Below are positions 34,964-44,021 of a DNA stretch of 64,000 nt, piece after piece. Below the pieces are notes generated by a model. That model was not told where the DNA came from. It did not search any database and saw only the letters and a program-made list of their open reading frames with translations. Source of the stretch: Pseudomonas grimontii (GTDB lineage Bacteria; Pseudomonadota; Gammaproteobacteria; Pseudomonadales; Pseudomonadaceae); contig NZ_VFES01000001.1 in NCBI RefSeq assembly GCF_007858185.1, forward strand, positions 124,001-188,000, read 5' to 3'. How positions within the stretch are numbered: position 1 is the first letter of the stretch; the number at the start of each line of letters is the position of its first letter. Both the position numbers and the translations under genes were made by a program.

Positions 34964-36568
34964 TTATGGGGTAATGCTGACGCCCGAAAACACGTTGCGG
35001 CCGAAGGGGCTTACTTTGAAGCCTTCGACTTTGGCGCTTAACGGCTGGTTGACCGTCGAGTGGGCGACGGGCGTGATCGGCACCTGCTGCTTGAGCAGTT
35101 GCTGCGCCTGTTTGTACAGAACAGTCCTTTGTTCTCGGTCGGTCACGACCTTGGCTTGCTTGATCAGCTTGTCGTACGCCGGGTCACACCACATGGAGTA
35201 GTTGTTCCCGCCGATGGCGTCGCAGCTGTAGAGGGTGCCCAGCCAGTTGTCCGGGTCGCCGTTGTCGCCGGTCCAACCGATCAGGCTGACATCGTGCTCA
35301 CCGTTCTTGGTGCGCTTGATGTATTCGCCCCACTCGTAGCTGACGATCTTGACCTTGAGGCCGATCTTGGCCCAGTCGCTTTGCAGCATCTCGGCCATCA
35401 GCTTGGCGTTGGGGTTGTACGGACGTTGTACCGGCATCGCCCACAGGGTGATCTCGGTACCTTCCTTCACGCCGGCAGCCTTGAGCAGTTCCTTGGCTTT
35501 TTCCGGGTTGTAGGCGGCGTCCTTGATGCTGTCGTCGTAGGACCATTGGGTCGGTGGCATGGCATTGACTGCCAACTGCCCGGCGCCCTGGTACACGGCG
35601 TTGAGGATGCTCTGCTTGTTCACCGCCATGTCCAGCGCCTGGCGCACTTCGAGCTGGTCGAATGGCTTGTGGCGCACGTTGTAGGCGATATAGCCCAAGT
35701 TGAAACCGGGCTTGGTCAGCAGTTGCAGGTTCGGGTCGGCCTTGAGCGCGTCGACGTCGGCCGGGCGCGGATGCAGGGTGACCTGGCATTCGCCGGCCTT
35801 GAGTTTCTGCACGCGCACCGAGGCGTCGGTGTTGATGGCAAAAATCAGCTGATCCAGCTTGACCTTGCTCGGGTCCCAGTACTGTTTGTTACCCACATAG
35901 CGGATCTGCGAGTCTTTCTGGTAGCGCTGGAAGACAAAGGGGCCAGTGCCGATCGGCTTTTGGTTGATGTCGCTGGGTTTGCCTTCCTTGAGCAACTGCT
36001 CGGCGTATTCGGCCGACAGGATGGCGGCAAAGCTCATGGCGATGTTCTGCACAAACGCGGCGTCGACCGTGTTGAGTGTCATCACCACGGTATGCGGGTC
36101 GGTTTTCTCGACCTTGGCGATGTTCTTGTTCAGGCTCATCCCGTTGAAGTACGGAAACTCGGTAGGGTAGGCCTTGCGAAACGGGTGGTCGGGGTCAAGC
36201 ATGCGGTTGAAGGTGAACAGCACGTCGTCGGCGTTGAAGTCCCGCGTCGGCTTGAATTCCTTGTTGCTGTGGAATTTCACCCCTTCACGCAGGTGAAAGG
36301 TGTAGGTCAGGCCGTCTTCGGAAATATCCCACTTGGTCGCCAACCCAGGTACGACGTTTGTCGCTCCCTTTTCAAACTCAACCAGGCGGTTGTACAGCGG
36401 CTCGGCCGCATCGTTATCGGTGGCGGTGGTGTACTGCGCGGTGTCAAAGCCTGCCGGGCTGCCTTCGGAGCAGAACACCAGGCTTCGCTTATCGGCGGCG
36501 TGGCCCATCGTGGCCACAGCCAGCAGGCTGGTGCCAAAAATTGCGGATAGAACGGTGGTATGGCGCAT
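34964..36568 (-). CDS. dppA: Dipeptide-binding periplasmic protein (DppA family), before opdP
   Basis: A 534-residue family 5 receptor. The signal is MRHTTVLSAIFGTSLLAVAT (cleavage near HAA-D), and the mature start is LVFCSEGSPAGFDTAQYTTA. FTFNRMLDPDHPF and GWTGDNGDPDNWLGTLYSCD are conserved with the other receptors. It ends in a 171-base gap before opdP in which I see no gene. By order it would match dppA3 of P. aeruginosa. The psdR regulator and metallopeptidase genes found next to dppA3 in that species are absent here. Confidence 0.88.
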   Translation of the reverse strand: MRHTTVLSAIFGTSLLAVATMGHAADKRSLVFCSEGSPAGFDTAQYTTATDNDAAEPLYNRLVEFEKGATNVVPGLATKWDISEDGLTYTFHLREGVKFHSNKEFKPTRDFNADDVLFTFNRMLDPDHPFRKAYPTEFPYFNGMSLNKNIAKVEKTDPHTVVMTLNTVDAAFVQNIAMSFAAILSAEYAEQLLKEGKPSDINQKPIGTGPFVFQRYQKDSQIRYVGNKQYWDPSKVKLDQLIFAINTDASVRVQKLKAGECQVTLHPRPADVDALKADPNLQLLTKPGFNLGYIAYNVRHKPFDQLEVRQALDMAVNKQSILNAVYQGAGQLAVNAMPPTQWSYDDSIKDAAYNPEKAKELLKAAGVKEGTEITLWAMPVQRPYNPNAKLMAEMLQSDWAKIGLKVKIVSYEWGEYIKRTKNGEHDVSLIGWTGDNGDPDNWLGTLYSCDAIGGNNYSMWCDPAYDKLIKQAKVVTDREQRTVLYKQAQQLLKQQVPITPVAHSTVNQPLSAKVEGFKVSPFGRNVFSGVSITP

Positions 36569-36872
36569 GACGATCCCGATCCTTGTTTGTAGTTGTCATC
36601 AGCAAGCAATCACCCCGGCGTATGGCCAGGGGGACATTACTGATCCCACACACAGCAAGTGCCTTTCCCAGATTGGAGCCTCTGCTGTCCTACGACGGTA
36701 TGGGTCGCGGACTTCGCAGTAAATGCGCCAAATCGGACTGACCTTGTAGGCAAAAGAGCTGCTTATCGCAGTTCGCAGCTGTAGGAAGCGGCGATTGCGA
36801 GCGTGGTCTCTTTCCTACGGTCCTGGCGGATGCAATAACGGCGACGTTATGAAACGTCGCCGTCATTGGTCC
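36569..36872. other. Spacer between two dppA genes
   Basis: A 304-base gap with a perfect terminator stem at its left end (36838-36863). A degenerate palindrome GTAGGAA...TTCCTAC (36781-36818) may be the remnant of a REP element. The rest should contain the promoter of the downstream receptor gene. No reading frame looks convincing. Confidence 0.4.
36838..36863 (-). terminator. Terminator-like hairpin after a dppA gene
   Basis: ACGGCGACGTT and AACGTCGCCGT form a perfect 11-base stem with a four-base ATGA loop, ten bases past the stop of the receptor gene. On the reverse strand it is followed by a weak TTATT tract. Confidence 0.7.
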
Positions 36873-38501
36873 TTACTTGCCGCTTACGCTCACGCCATAG
36901 AAGGAGTTCAGGCCAAACGGGCTGATCTTGAAGTCCTGTACGGTGTTGCGCATGGGTTGATACACCGTCGAGTGCGCGATAGGTGTCATCGGGACTGCAT
37001 CTTTGAGGATATGTTGCGCCTGCTTATACAGCTCGGTGCGTTTGGCGACGTCCGACGTAGCCTTGGCTTCTTTCACGATGCCGTCGAATTTCTTGTCGCA
37101 CCATTTGGAGAAGTTGTTGCCGCTCAGGGAATCGCAGCCGAACAGCACGTTCAGCCAGTTGTCCGGGTCACCATTGTCGCCGCTCCAGCCAATGATCATG
37201 GCCTGGTTCTCGCCGCCTTTGGAGCGCTTGATGTATTCGCCCCATTCATAGCTGACGATGTTGACCTTCAGGCCGATCTGTTTCCAGTCGTTCTGCAGCA
37301 TCTCGGCCATCAGCTTGGCGTTCGGGTTGTACGGACGCTGAACCGGCATCGCCCACAGGGTGATCTCGGTACCTTCCTTGACGCCGGCTTCCTTGAGCAA
37401 AGCCTTGGCTTTGGTCACGTCGTGCGGGGCATCCTTGATGGTGGTGTCGTAGGACCATTGGGTCGGCGGCATGGCGTTGACGGCCAGTTGGCCGGCGCCC
37501 TGGTACACGGAATCGATGATCTGCTGCTTGTTCACCGAGATGTCCAAGGCCTCGCGTACACGCAGGTCGGACAGTGGGTTAGGCGCGGTCTGGCCTTTGA
37601 GAACAGGCATCACGTTGTAGGCGATGTAACCCAGGTTGAAACCGGCCTGGTGCGGCAGTTTCAGGTCCTTGTCTTCGCCCAGCGCCTTGAGGTCGGCCGG
37701 GCGTGGGAACAGGGTGATCTGGCATTCGTTTTTCTTCAGCTTCTGGATACGCACCGACGGGTCGGTGGTGATGGCGAAGATCAGGTTATCGATCTTCACG
37801 TCTTCAGGTTTCCAGTAGTCCTTGTTGCCGGTGTAACGAATGTTCGAGTCTTTCTGGTAGCTCTTGAACACGAACGGGCCAGTGCCGATTGGCTTCTGGT
37901 TGATGTCCTGAGGCGTGCCGTTTTTCAGCAACTGGGCGGCGTACTCGGCGGACTGGATCGACGCGAAGCTCATCGCCAGGTTCTGAATGAAAGCGGCGTC
38001 CACGGTGCCAAGGGTGAACTTGACGGTGTGGGCATCGACTTTCTCGATGTTCTTGATGTTGGTGTCCATCCCCATGTCCGTGAAGTACGGGAACTCGGTG
38101 GGGTAGGCCTTACGGAATGGATCGTCTTTGTTGATCATCCGATTGAAGGTGAACAGTACGTCGTCAGCCGAGAATTCACGAGTGGGCTTGAAGTACGGGG
38201 TGGTATGGAACTTGACGCCTTCGCGCAGGTGGAAGGTGTAGGTCAGGCCATCCGGGGATACGTCCCAGCTGGTGGCCAGGCCAGGAACAACGGCGGTGCC
38301 GCCCCGTTCGAACTGGCTCAGACGGTTGAACATGGTTTCGGCCGAAGCATCGAAGTCTGTTCCGGTGGTGTACTGGCCTGGATCGAAACCGGCCGGGCTC
38401 CCTTCGGAGCAGAACACCAGGTTAGTCGCCGCTTGGGCGAATGGGGCCGCAGCCAAAAGGCCTGCGCTCACTAATAACGGAAGGACTGCGTGTTTAAGCA
38501 T
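36873..38501 (-). CDS. dppA: Dipeptide-binding periplasmic protein (DppA family)
   Basis: A 542-residue family 5 receptor. I chose the ATG at 38501 because it gives the signal MLKHAVLPLLVSAGLLAAAP (cleavage near AQA-A); the longer start at 38525 would put basic residues ahead of it. Family motifs are LVFCSEGSPAGFDPGQYTTG, FTFNRMINKDDPFR and GWSGDNGDPDNWLNVLFGCD. Close similarity to the neighbouring receptors points to tandem duplication. In place it corresponds to dppA2. Confidence 0.9.
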   Translation of the reverse strand: MLKHAVLPLLVSAGLLAAAPFAQAATNLVFCSEGSPAGFDPGQYTTGTDFDASAETMFNRLSQFERGGTAVVPGLATSWDVSPDGLTYTFHLREGVKFHTTPYFKPTREFSADDVLFTFNRMINKDDPFRKAYPTEFPYFTDMGMDTNIKNIEKVDAHTVKFTLGTVDAAFIQNLAMSFASIQSAEYAAQLLKNGTPQDINQKPIGTGPFVFKSYQKDSNIRYTGNKDYWKPEDVKIDNLIFAITTDPSVRIQKLKKNECQITLFPRPADLKALGEDKDLKLPHQAGFNLGYIAYNVMPVLKGQTAPNPLSDLRVREALDISVNKQQIIDSVYQGAGQLAVNAMPPTQWSYDTTIKDAPHDVTKAKALLKEAGVKEGTEITLWAMPVQRPYNPNAKLMAEMLQNDWKQIGLKVNIVSYEWGEYIKRSKGGENQAMIIGWSGDNGDPDNWLNVLFGCDSLSGNNFSKWCDKKFDGIVKEAKATSDVAKRTELYKQAQHILKDAVPMTPIAHSTVYQPMRNTVQDFKISPFGLNSFYGVSVSGK

Positions 38502-38759
38502 GTTGGCCTCATGATTTGTTGTCATTTTTGGTGGTGAGGGCGACCTCGTGAGTCGGCCTGCGGATACTTATGCAGGCGCCATACCCATTGCAAGATGCGG
38601 AACCGTTGCAAGGTGGAAAGAGTGGTACGAACGTACAGGAATGTCGCAATTATGAAAGTTTTGACATATTTGAGCATATTTATAGGTTTTTTTCGGTGCA
38701 GGAGGCGCACCAGGAAGGGTCAGCCGAGGCGTCTGGCGCACTCGGCTGGGGCGTTGCTG

Positions 38760-40361
38760 TTACTTATCTAGACTCACGCCGTAGAACGGCGTCAGCCCAA
38801 AGGGGCTGATCTTGAAGTCCTTCACTTCCTTTCGCAGGGGTTGGAAAACCGTCGAGTTCGCAATAGGCGTTATAGGTACTTGTTCCTTAAGGATTTTCTG
38901 TGCCTGTTGATACCACTTGATGCGTTGCTCGCGGTCGCTGCTGACCTTGGCCTGCTGCACCAGTTTGTCGTAGGCCGGGTTACACCATTTGGCGTAGTTG
39001 CTGCCCTTGACCGCAGCACAACTGTAGAGCACGCCGAGCCAGTTATCCGGGTCGCCATTGTCGCCGGTCCAGCCATAAATCATCGCATCGTGCTCGCCAT
39101 TTTTGGCGCGCTTGATGTACTCGCCCCACTCATAGCTGACGATATTGGCCTTGATGCCAACTTTTTCCCAATCCTGCTGGATCATCTGCGCGGACATGCG
39201 CGCATTCGGGTTGGAGGCGCGTTGCACGGTCATCGCCCAGAGGTTGATGGTGGTGCCGGGGGCAATCCCTGCTTCTTTTAGTAGCGCGCGGGCTTTGGTC
39301 GGATCGTGCGGGGCATCCTTGATGGAGGGGTCATAAGACCACTGCGCCGGTGGCAGTGCGTTCTGCGCCAATTGTCCGGCGCTCTGGTACACCGCCTTGA
39401 TGATCGCCGGCTTGTCGATGGCCATGTCCAGGGCCTGGCGGACCTTGAGTTGGTCCAACGGCGGGTGGGTCACGTTGTAGGCCAGGAAGCCCAGGTTGAA
39501 CCCGGCTTGCTGCAGTACACGCAGGTTGGGGTCCTGTTTCATCACTTCGATGTCCGACGGGCGCGGGTAGCCGCTGACCTGGCATTCGCCGGCCTTGAGT
39601 TTTTGCAGGCGCGACGCCGCATCCGGGGTGATGGCGAACACCAGGTTGTCGAGCTTCACATCCTCGGGCTTCCAATACTGTTTATTGGCCACGTAGCGGA
39701 TTTGCGAGTCTTTCTGATAGCGCTTGAACACGAAGGGGCCAGTGCCGATCGGCTTCTGATTGATGTCTTCGGCCTTGCCTTCCTTTAGGAGTTGGGCGGC
39801 ATATTCGGCCGATTGCACCGAGGCGAAACTCATTGCCAGATTTTGCACGAAGGCCGCATCGACGTTGTTCAGGTTGAAACGCACGGTGTGGTCGTCGAGT
39901 TTGTCGACGCTCTTGATCGTGGTGTTCAAGCCCATGTCGGTGAAATAGGGCGACTCGGAAGGGTAGGCCTTGCGAAATGGGCTGTCGGCATCCAGCAGTC
40001 GGTTGAAGGTGAACAGCACGTCGTCTGCGTTGAAATCGCGGGACGGTTTGAAGAAATCGGTAGTGTGGAATTTGACCCCATCGCGCAGGTGGAAGGTATA
40101 CGTCAGCCCGTCTGTGGACACCTCCCAACGGGTTGCAAGGCCAGGTTCGACTTCGGTACCGCCGCGCTTGAACTGGGTCAGGCGGTTGAATACGGTTTCG
40201 GCGGACGCATCAAAGTCGGTGCCGCTGGTGTACTGGCTGGGGTCGAAGCCGGCGGGGCTGGCTTCGGAGCAATAGACCAGGGTAGTGGCGGCCTGGGCCA
40301 TTGGCATACAGGCTAGAAGTCCAGCGGCGAGGAGCAGCGGTTTGAAGGCGATTCTTTCCAT
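38760..40361 (-). CDS. dppA: Dipeptide-binding periplasmic protein (DppA family), distal copy
   Basis: A 533-residue family 5 receptor starting MERIAFKPLLLAAGLLACMP. A Cys lies in the signal peptide, but the cleavage site reads AQA-A, so it is probably a free periplasmic protein rather than a lipoprotein. Mature motifs are LVYCSEASPAGFDPSQYTSG, FTFNRLLDADSPFR and GWTGDNGDPDNWLGVLYSCA. It is the first of the dppA series and corresponds in place to dppA1. The 258-base gap to the next receptor contains an imperfect hairpin (38719-38746) and no gene. Confidence 0.9.
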   Translation of the reverse strand: MERIAFKPLLLAAGLLACMPMAQAATTLVYCSEASPAGFDPSQYTSGTDFDASAETVFNRLTQFKRGGTEVEPGLATRWEVSTDGLTYTFHLRDGVKFHTTDFFKPSRDFNADDVLFTFNRLLDADSPFRKAYPSESPYFTDMGLNTTIKSVDKLDDHTVRFNLNNVDAAFVQNLAMSFASVQSAEYAAQLLKEGKAEDINQKPIGTGPFVFKRYQKDSQIRYVANKQYWKPEDVKLDNLVFAITPDAASRLQKLKAGECQVSGYPRPSDIEVMKQDPNLRVLQQAGFNLGFLAYNVTHPPLDQLKVRQALDMAIDKPAIIKAVYQSAGQLAQNALPPAQWSYDPSIKDAPHDPTKARALLKEAGIAPGTTINLWAMTVQRASNPNARMSAQMIQQDWEKVGIKANIVSYEWGEYIKRAKNGEHDAMIYGWTGDNGDPDNWLGVLYSCAAVKGSNYAKWCNPAYDKLVQQAKVSSDREQRIKWYQQAQKILKEQVPITPIANSTVFQPLRKEVKDFKISPFGLTPFYGVSLDK

Positions 40362-40404
40362 GGAGACCCCTGAAGTGGCAGGCATATAAAAGCTGCCTAA
40401 ACGA

Positions 40405-40434
40405 AAACGGCGGTCACCGAGGTTACCGCCGTTT
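40405..40434 (-). terminator. Terminator after the large toxin-like gene
   Basis: AAACGGCGGT and ACCGCCGTTT pair around a ten-base loop, followed on the reverse strand by TTTTCGTTT. It lies 48 bases past the stop of the 1115-codon gene, separating it from the dppA series. Confidence 0.75.
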
Positions 40435-40481
40435 ATGGCGTATCAGGTAGGGTAAATCACGTTATCCACCGGTTCAGACGC

Positions 40482-43400
40482 TCATACCACAGAGGGTGTC
40501 GATACCTCTATTTTGGTCGGTGCGGATCGGTCGATGCTGAAACCTCCGCTGTCCAATTCGTTGCTCTCACGTATGGTGAAGGTTCTCGTACTGACAATAT
40601 CCAGGTCTTTAACATTAATCATTGCGTCATCGGCGATCTGCCTTAGCTGCCATTGAGTCATGGCCTTGACCGTATGAACCTGGCCAGCAGGGTCGTAATT
40701 GATGATGAAGTTCTTCTCCCTGGCACTTACGGAAAAACCCTCTTTAAGGGTCGGCGGCATTAGCTCGATGAGGGCCGGGAACGAACTCCCCTGGTGGGCG
40801 ACTTCAGAGATGCGGGCGCGGAGCTCCGGGTCAGGAACCGTTTTCTCCAGGGTCGCGATCCTACGCTCGACGGTATCTTCAAACGTCTCTCCCTGATAAT
40901 CGATATTAGTCCGCACCTCTCCAGTGGGTTGCTTTGTGATTACGCTGTAGCGTTCCCGGTTCAAATCGGGGGCGAAGCTGGAAGAGTATTTACTGCCAGA
41001 GACGGAGATGGGTTGAGCCTTTTCCCCTGGGGAGACGGTAAATGCGCGATCGTCAACTTGCCATGAAGTGGTGAGCCTACGCTTTATGGTGGTGCCGTCC
41101 TGATAAAGGCTATTGCTGAAGAGGTAGTCATTGTTTTCCTTGAAGTTGAGATAGTCGTCGAACTTTTCTGCGCTCTCGTTTTTCGAGCCGTCGGCCTGGA
41201 GAAAGCGCTCGGAAAACTTGGATAAACCTCTTGTTTCACTGCTGGGGATCTGCGAAGGCGTGCTCCTCCATGGCAGTCTGATACCTCCATCCGCCGGAGC
41301 GCGCACCCATTCACCGTCCACGCCGAGGCCGACCCGCAGCGCCGGTTTTCCGGTTTTCGGGTTGATGATCTGCGTGACTTTCCCGCCGATCTTATAATCC
41401 TGCGCGATTTCGAACACCCTGCTGGTGTCGGTTTCATCGATACACCGGATGAACTGCCAGTACGCGCCTTCGCTGTCTTTGACTTGATAGACACCCTCTG
41501 CGTTGGGCGTGACGCCCTCGATGAACTGCTCGCCATTGGGCACCGCGTGCTCGCTCATTTTGACCAGGCTGGTGGAAGGTGGCTGTGGTGCGCTTTTTGG
41601 CACGCGTACGCCTGAACTAGTGCCCGGAACCGGTTCTTCCTGAAGGGAAGGTACGACCTCCGCACCTTCCGAGGTGGCCGGGGTTTCGAGGGGCTTTGGC
41701 AGTTCGCCTTCAGGTATGCCCAGGGGGCGGGCAGAGCCCTTCAGGCCCCCTACTGAAAACAAGACGTTAAGCAAACCGTCGAATGCCTTGGACGCGCCGT
41801 CCTCGCGTTCGGCGAGTGTATCGCCGGAGGAACTTTTTTCCTCACCGAGGGCCAGCTCAGCGAGCCCGGTGACCCCTGCGGCCGCGGCCACGGGCAGTGC
41901 GATAGGCGCCAGCTTGGCCAGCAGGCCGGCAGCCACAGTGATGTCGTTGAGCCAAGTATCCCGCGTCACCTCGCTGTTGGATTTGATCATGACGTCGGCA
42001 TCGCTCGTCATCCGCGCTTTGCTGGATGAGGTCATTGCCGCGAACACATCGCCCTTGATGCTCGCCCGCTCGCCTTGGTAGGTCGGCTTGTCCAGCGTCC
42101 CGTTGGCGAGTTTTTCGAGGGTCGTGTCCAGGCCGTCTGTTTTGTCGCCGACATTCGTAAACCACAAGATAGGCATGAATACCTTCGCCGTGTGTACGAG
42201 GGTGCTGGCTTCATGGTCCTGGCGCGTGAGCAGCGGAAAGTGTGCGGCCAGGGCGGCGCGCTTTTTAGAAGCCTTGGTCTGATCGATGACCCACTCATCC
42301 AGTTTCTCCATGGAATCGAAGCGCAGAAACGCCGGCTCGGCCCCAGGGATGTAAAGGACTTGCCGACCATCGTTGGCATCGGTGAAGCGGAGAATGTCGT
42401 TGGACACAAAGCCCCTGATATTGAAGGCATGGGCCTGGACCGCACCTTTTTCAGGGGCTTCGGCCTTGAGTTGTGCGACGTTGAGCGGTGCATTTTCGTC
42501 GAGTGGAAGATTGGACACCGCGCCCATGACCAAGCGGTAGTCCTCCCGGGTGAACCGATGCTCGGGTGCTTGCAGCGCTTGCTCGGCCGGCGGCCTGGCG
42601 GCGGCTGTCTTCAGTTGTTTTCGAGCCTGGTAGGCGAACTCGCCTTTGATCGCTGTCTGGTAGTCCTTGCTGTGGGTGTTCCAGAAATCGTCTATTTTTT
42701 GCGTCATGACCGATTGGAAGTCGGTTTTCCAGCTCGTATGCATAAGCGCCGAAGGGGCCAGCGGGAATTGGTTATGCGCACCGTAACCCACCGTTTTACT
42801 TTTACCTGGGCCGTCTATATATAAACCGGCTTCCGAGTCCAGATTGCCGGGGACCCAATCGTTTTCAGAGAAGTTCTTCAGCAATGCATCCGGCAGGCGC
42901 AGGGAGACAGTCGGCTCCTCGTCCATATGTTCCCAGCCGGTAGCGGTGGGAGCGCTTTGCGAGCCATTGAAACGGTTCAAATAAAGGGTATCGGCATCCA
43001 CGTGTTTGCCTGTCAGTTTGAAAATGACGGATTCCGCCCATTGTTTTGCTTGCGCGCGCACGTTTGGCAGCGTCTCGGCAACCTCTACTGCCAGGTGTTT
43101 ATAGGCCAATGCCTGGGGCGCCTGGGTATAAAACGTTTCGACACTGAGTTTGAGCTTTTCAAGGGCTTGCGTAGAGCGCTGGTTGGCCGGGCGCACGAGA
43201 TCATCCGGCGGGATGGGGTCGAAGGCGTGGTTGTGTTCCAGGCGCCTGATTTGCGTCCTCGCCTCGGCCAGTGAGGTCGGAAGGCGTTCACCCTGGAAGT
43301 TGGCGACCAGCCCTGCGCGGACTTGTATGGAGTCGTCGCCGAAGCGCACCTGCAACCGCTCGACAGTTCCCGGCGCAATGACTTTGGCAGCTTCAAGAAG

Positions 43401-43829
43401 CGGGCGGCTAATTTGGCCCCAGCCGGAGTTGTCCGTGAGGGAGAAGGTTTTCACTTTCCCGTCCGCTGCGGCTGTCAGCGTGCCTGTGCGGGGGTTGACG
43501 GTTAAAATCGTGGTCTGGTCGATCTTCTGATCGTGCATCCAGCCTTGGACCACAGGGTGTTGCAATTGCGTCCGATACACCTCGAGCCACTGGCCCAAAT
43601 TGCTCTGGGGGGGGACTTTTATAAGTTTGGGATTGTTACCCAGCACTTTGCTCTGCACCGCTGCCAGGTAGTTGTTAAGCAGCGCTGTTTCGTGAGGGGA
43701 CGTCGACAGCTCAGGATTGTCTTGCGGTGCCCGCGTGATGGCTGATTCGGTGTTCGTTGTCGAACCGTTTGAAAGAGGATTGATGTGTTGTCGAAGAGGC
43801 GAGGTGGTAGTGCTGGGAGATGCGAGCAT
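40482..43829 (-). CDS. Large toxin-like protein, probable dermonecrotic-toxin-domain (DUF6543-type) family
   Basis: A 1115-residue orphan. Residues 1-50 are Ser/Thr/Asn/Pro-rich with no Sec signal and no acidic residue in the first 25 or so. Residues about 55-290 carry patterns I associate with Pseudomonas dermonecrotic-toxin-domain proteins (FSLTDNSGWGQISRPLLEAA; LTGKHVDADTLYLNRF). A hydrophobic hairpin-like stretch lies near 645-670 (LAKLAPIALPVAAAAGV), then a Pro/Ser-rich linker (about 705-750), then a C-terminal region of about 360 residues not recognised. Only one Cys was noticed. It is monocistronic with its own terminator and has no immunity-like neighbour. Delivery by type III or VI secretion is possible but unproven. 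Family assignment is from memory of sequence patterns. Confidence 0.6.
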   Translation of the reverse strand: MLASPSTTTSPLRQHINPLSNGSTTNTESAITRAPQDNPELSTSPHETALLNNYLAAVQSKVLGNNPKLIKVPPQSNLGQWLEVYRTQLQHPVVQGWMHDQKIDQTTILTVNPRTGTLTAAADGKVKTFSLTDNSGWGQISRPLLEAAKVIAPGTVERLQVRFGDDSIQVRAGLVANFQGERLPTSLAEARTQIRRLEHNHAFDPIPPDDLVRPANQRSTQALEKLKLSVETFYTQAPQALAYKHLAVEVAETLPNVRAQAKQWAESVIFKLTGKHVDADTLYLNRFNGSQSAPTATGWEHMDEEPTVSLRLPDALLKNFSENDWVPGNLDSEAGLYIDGPGKSKTVGYGAHNQFPLAPSALMHTSWKTDFQSVMTQKIDDFWNTHSKDYQTAIKGEFAYQARKQLKTAAARPPAEQALQAPEHRFTREDYRLVMGAVSNLPLDENAPLNVAQLKAEAPEKGAVQAHAFNIRGFVSNDILRFTDANDGRQVLYIPGAEPAFLRFDSMEKLDEWVIDQTKASKKRAALAAHFPLLTRQDHEASTLVHTAKVFMPILWFTNVGDKTDGLDTTLEKLANGTLDKPTYQGERASIKGDVFAAMTSSSKARMTSDADVMIKSNSEVTRDTWLNDITVAAGLLAKLAPIALPVAAAAGVTGLAELALGEEKSSSGDTLAEREDGASKAFDGLLNVLFSVGGLKGSARPLGIPEGELPKPLETPATSEGAEVVPSLQEEPVPGTSSGVRVPKSAPQPPSTSLVKMSEHAVPNGEQFIEGVTPNAEGVYQVKDSEGAYWQFIRCIDETDTSRVFEIAQDYKIGGKVTQIINPKTGKPALRVGLGVDGEWVRAPADGGIRLPWRSTPSQIPSSETRGLSKFSERFLQADGSKNESAEKFDDYLNFKENNDYLFSNSLYQDGTTIKRRLTTSWQVDDRAFTVSPGEKAQPISVSGSKYSSSFAPDLNRERYSVITKQPTGEVRTNIDYQGETFEDTVERRIATLEKTVPDPELRARISEVAHQGSSFPALIELMPPTLKEGFSVSAREKNFIINYDPAGQVHTVKAMTQWQLRQIADDAMINVKDLDIVSTRTFTIRESNELDSGGFSIDRSAPTKIEVSTPSVV

Positions 43830-43973
43830 GGTTTTCAGTTCTCATGAAGTAAATAAATACCGCCACAGCACTCCCTGTTAGCTTTGGCGCTGGTTTGTGT
43901 AACGAAAACCGGGTGGTTGATTCCAACGAATATGCCGCTGGATATGACGTTGCCGTGTGGGCCAAGCGCAAAA

Positions 43974-44004
43974 AAGGCGCAAACCCGTGAGGGCTGCGCC
44001 TTTA
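43974..44004 (-). terminator. Rho-independent terminator after the SIMPL-domain gene
   Basis: AAAGGCGCA and TGCGCCTTT pair, with an inner CCC/GGG stem, and a T-rich tract follows on the reverse strand. It sits 18 bases past the stop codon and insulates the SIMPL gene from the large toxin-like gene. Confidence 0.8.
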
Positions 44005-44021
44005 TTTTGTCGCGACAGGGG

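Noticed and set aside
36597..36722. Open reading stretch in the gap between two dppA genes
   Set aside because: It is a continuation of antisense frames from the neighbouring receptor gene and lacks a ribosome site.
43830..43990. Possible hrp box upstream of the toxin-like gene (GGAATC...)
   Set aside because: The expected GGAACC-15/16-CCAC pattern is not there; the CCAC is only two bases from GGAATC. Type III control is therefore unsupported.
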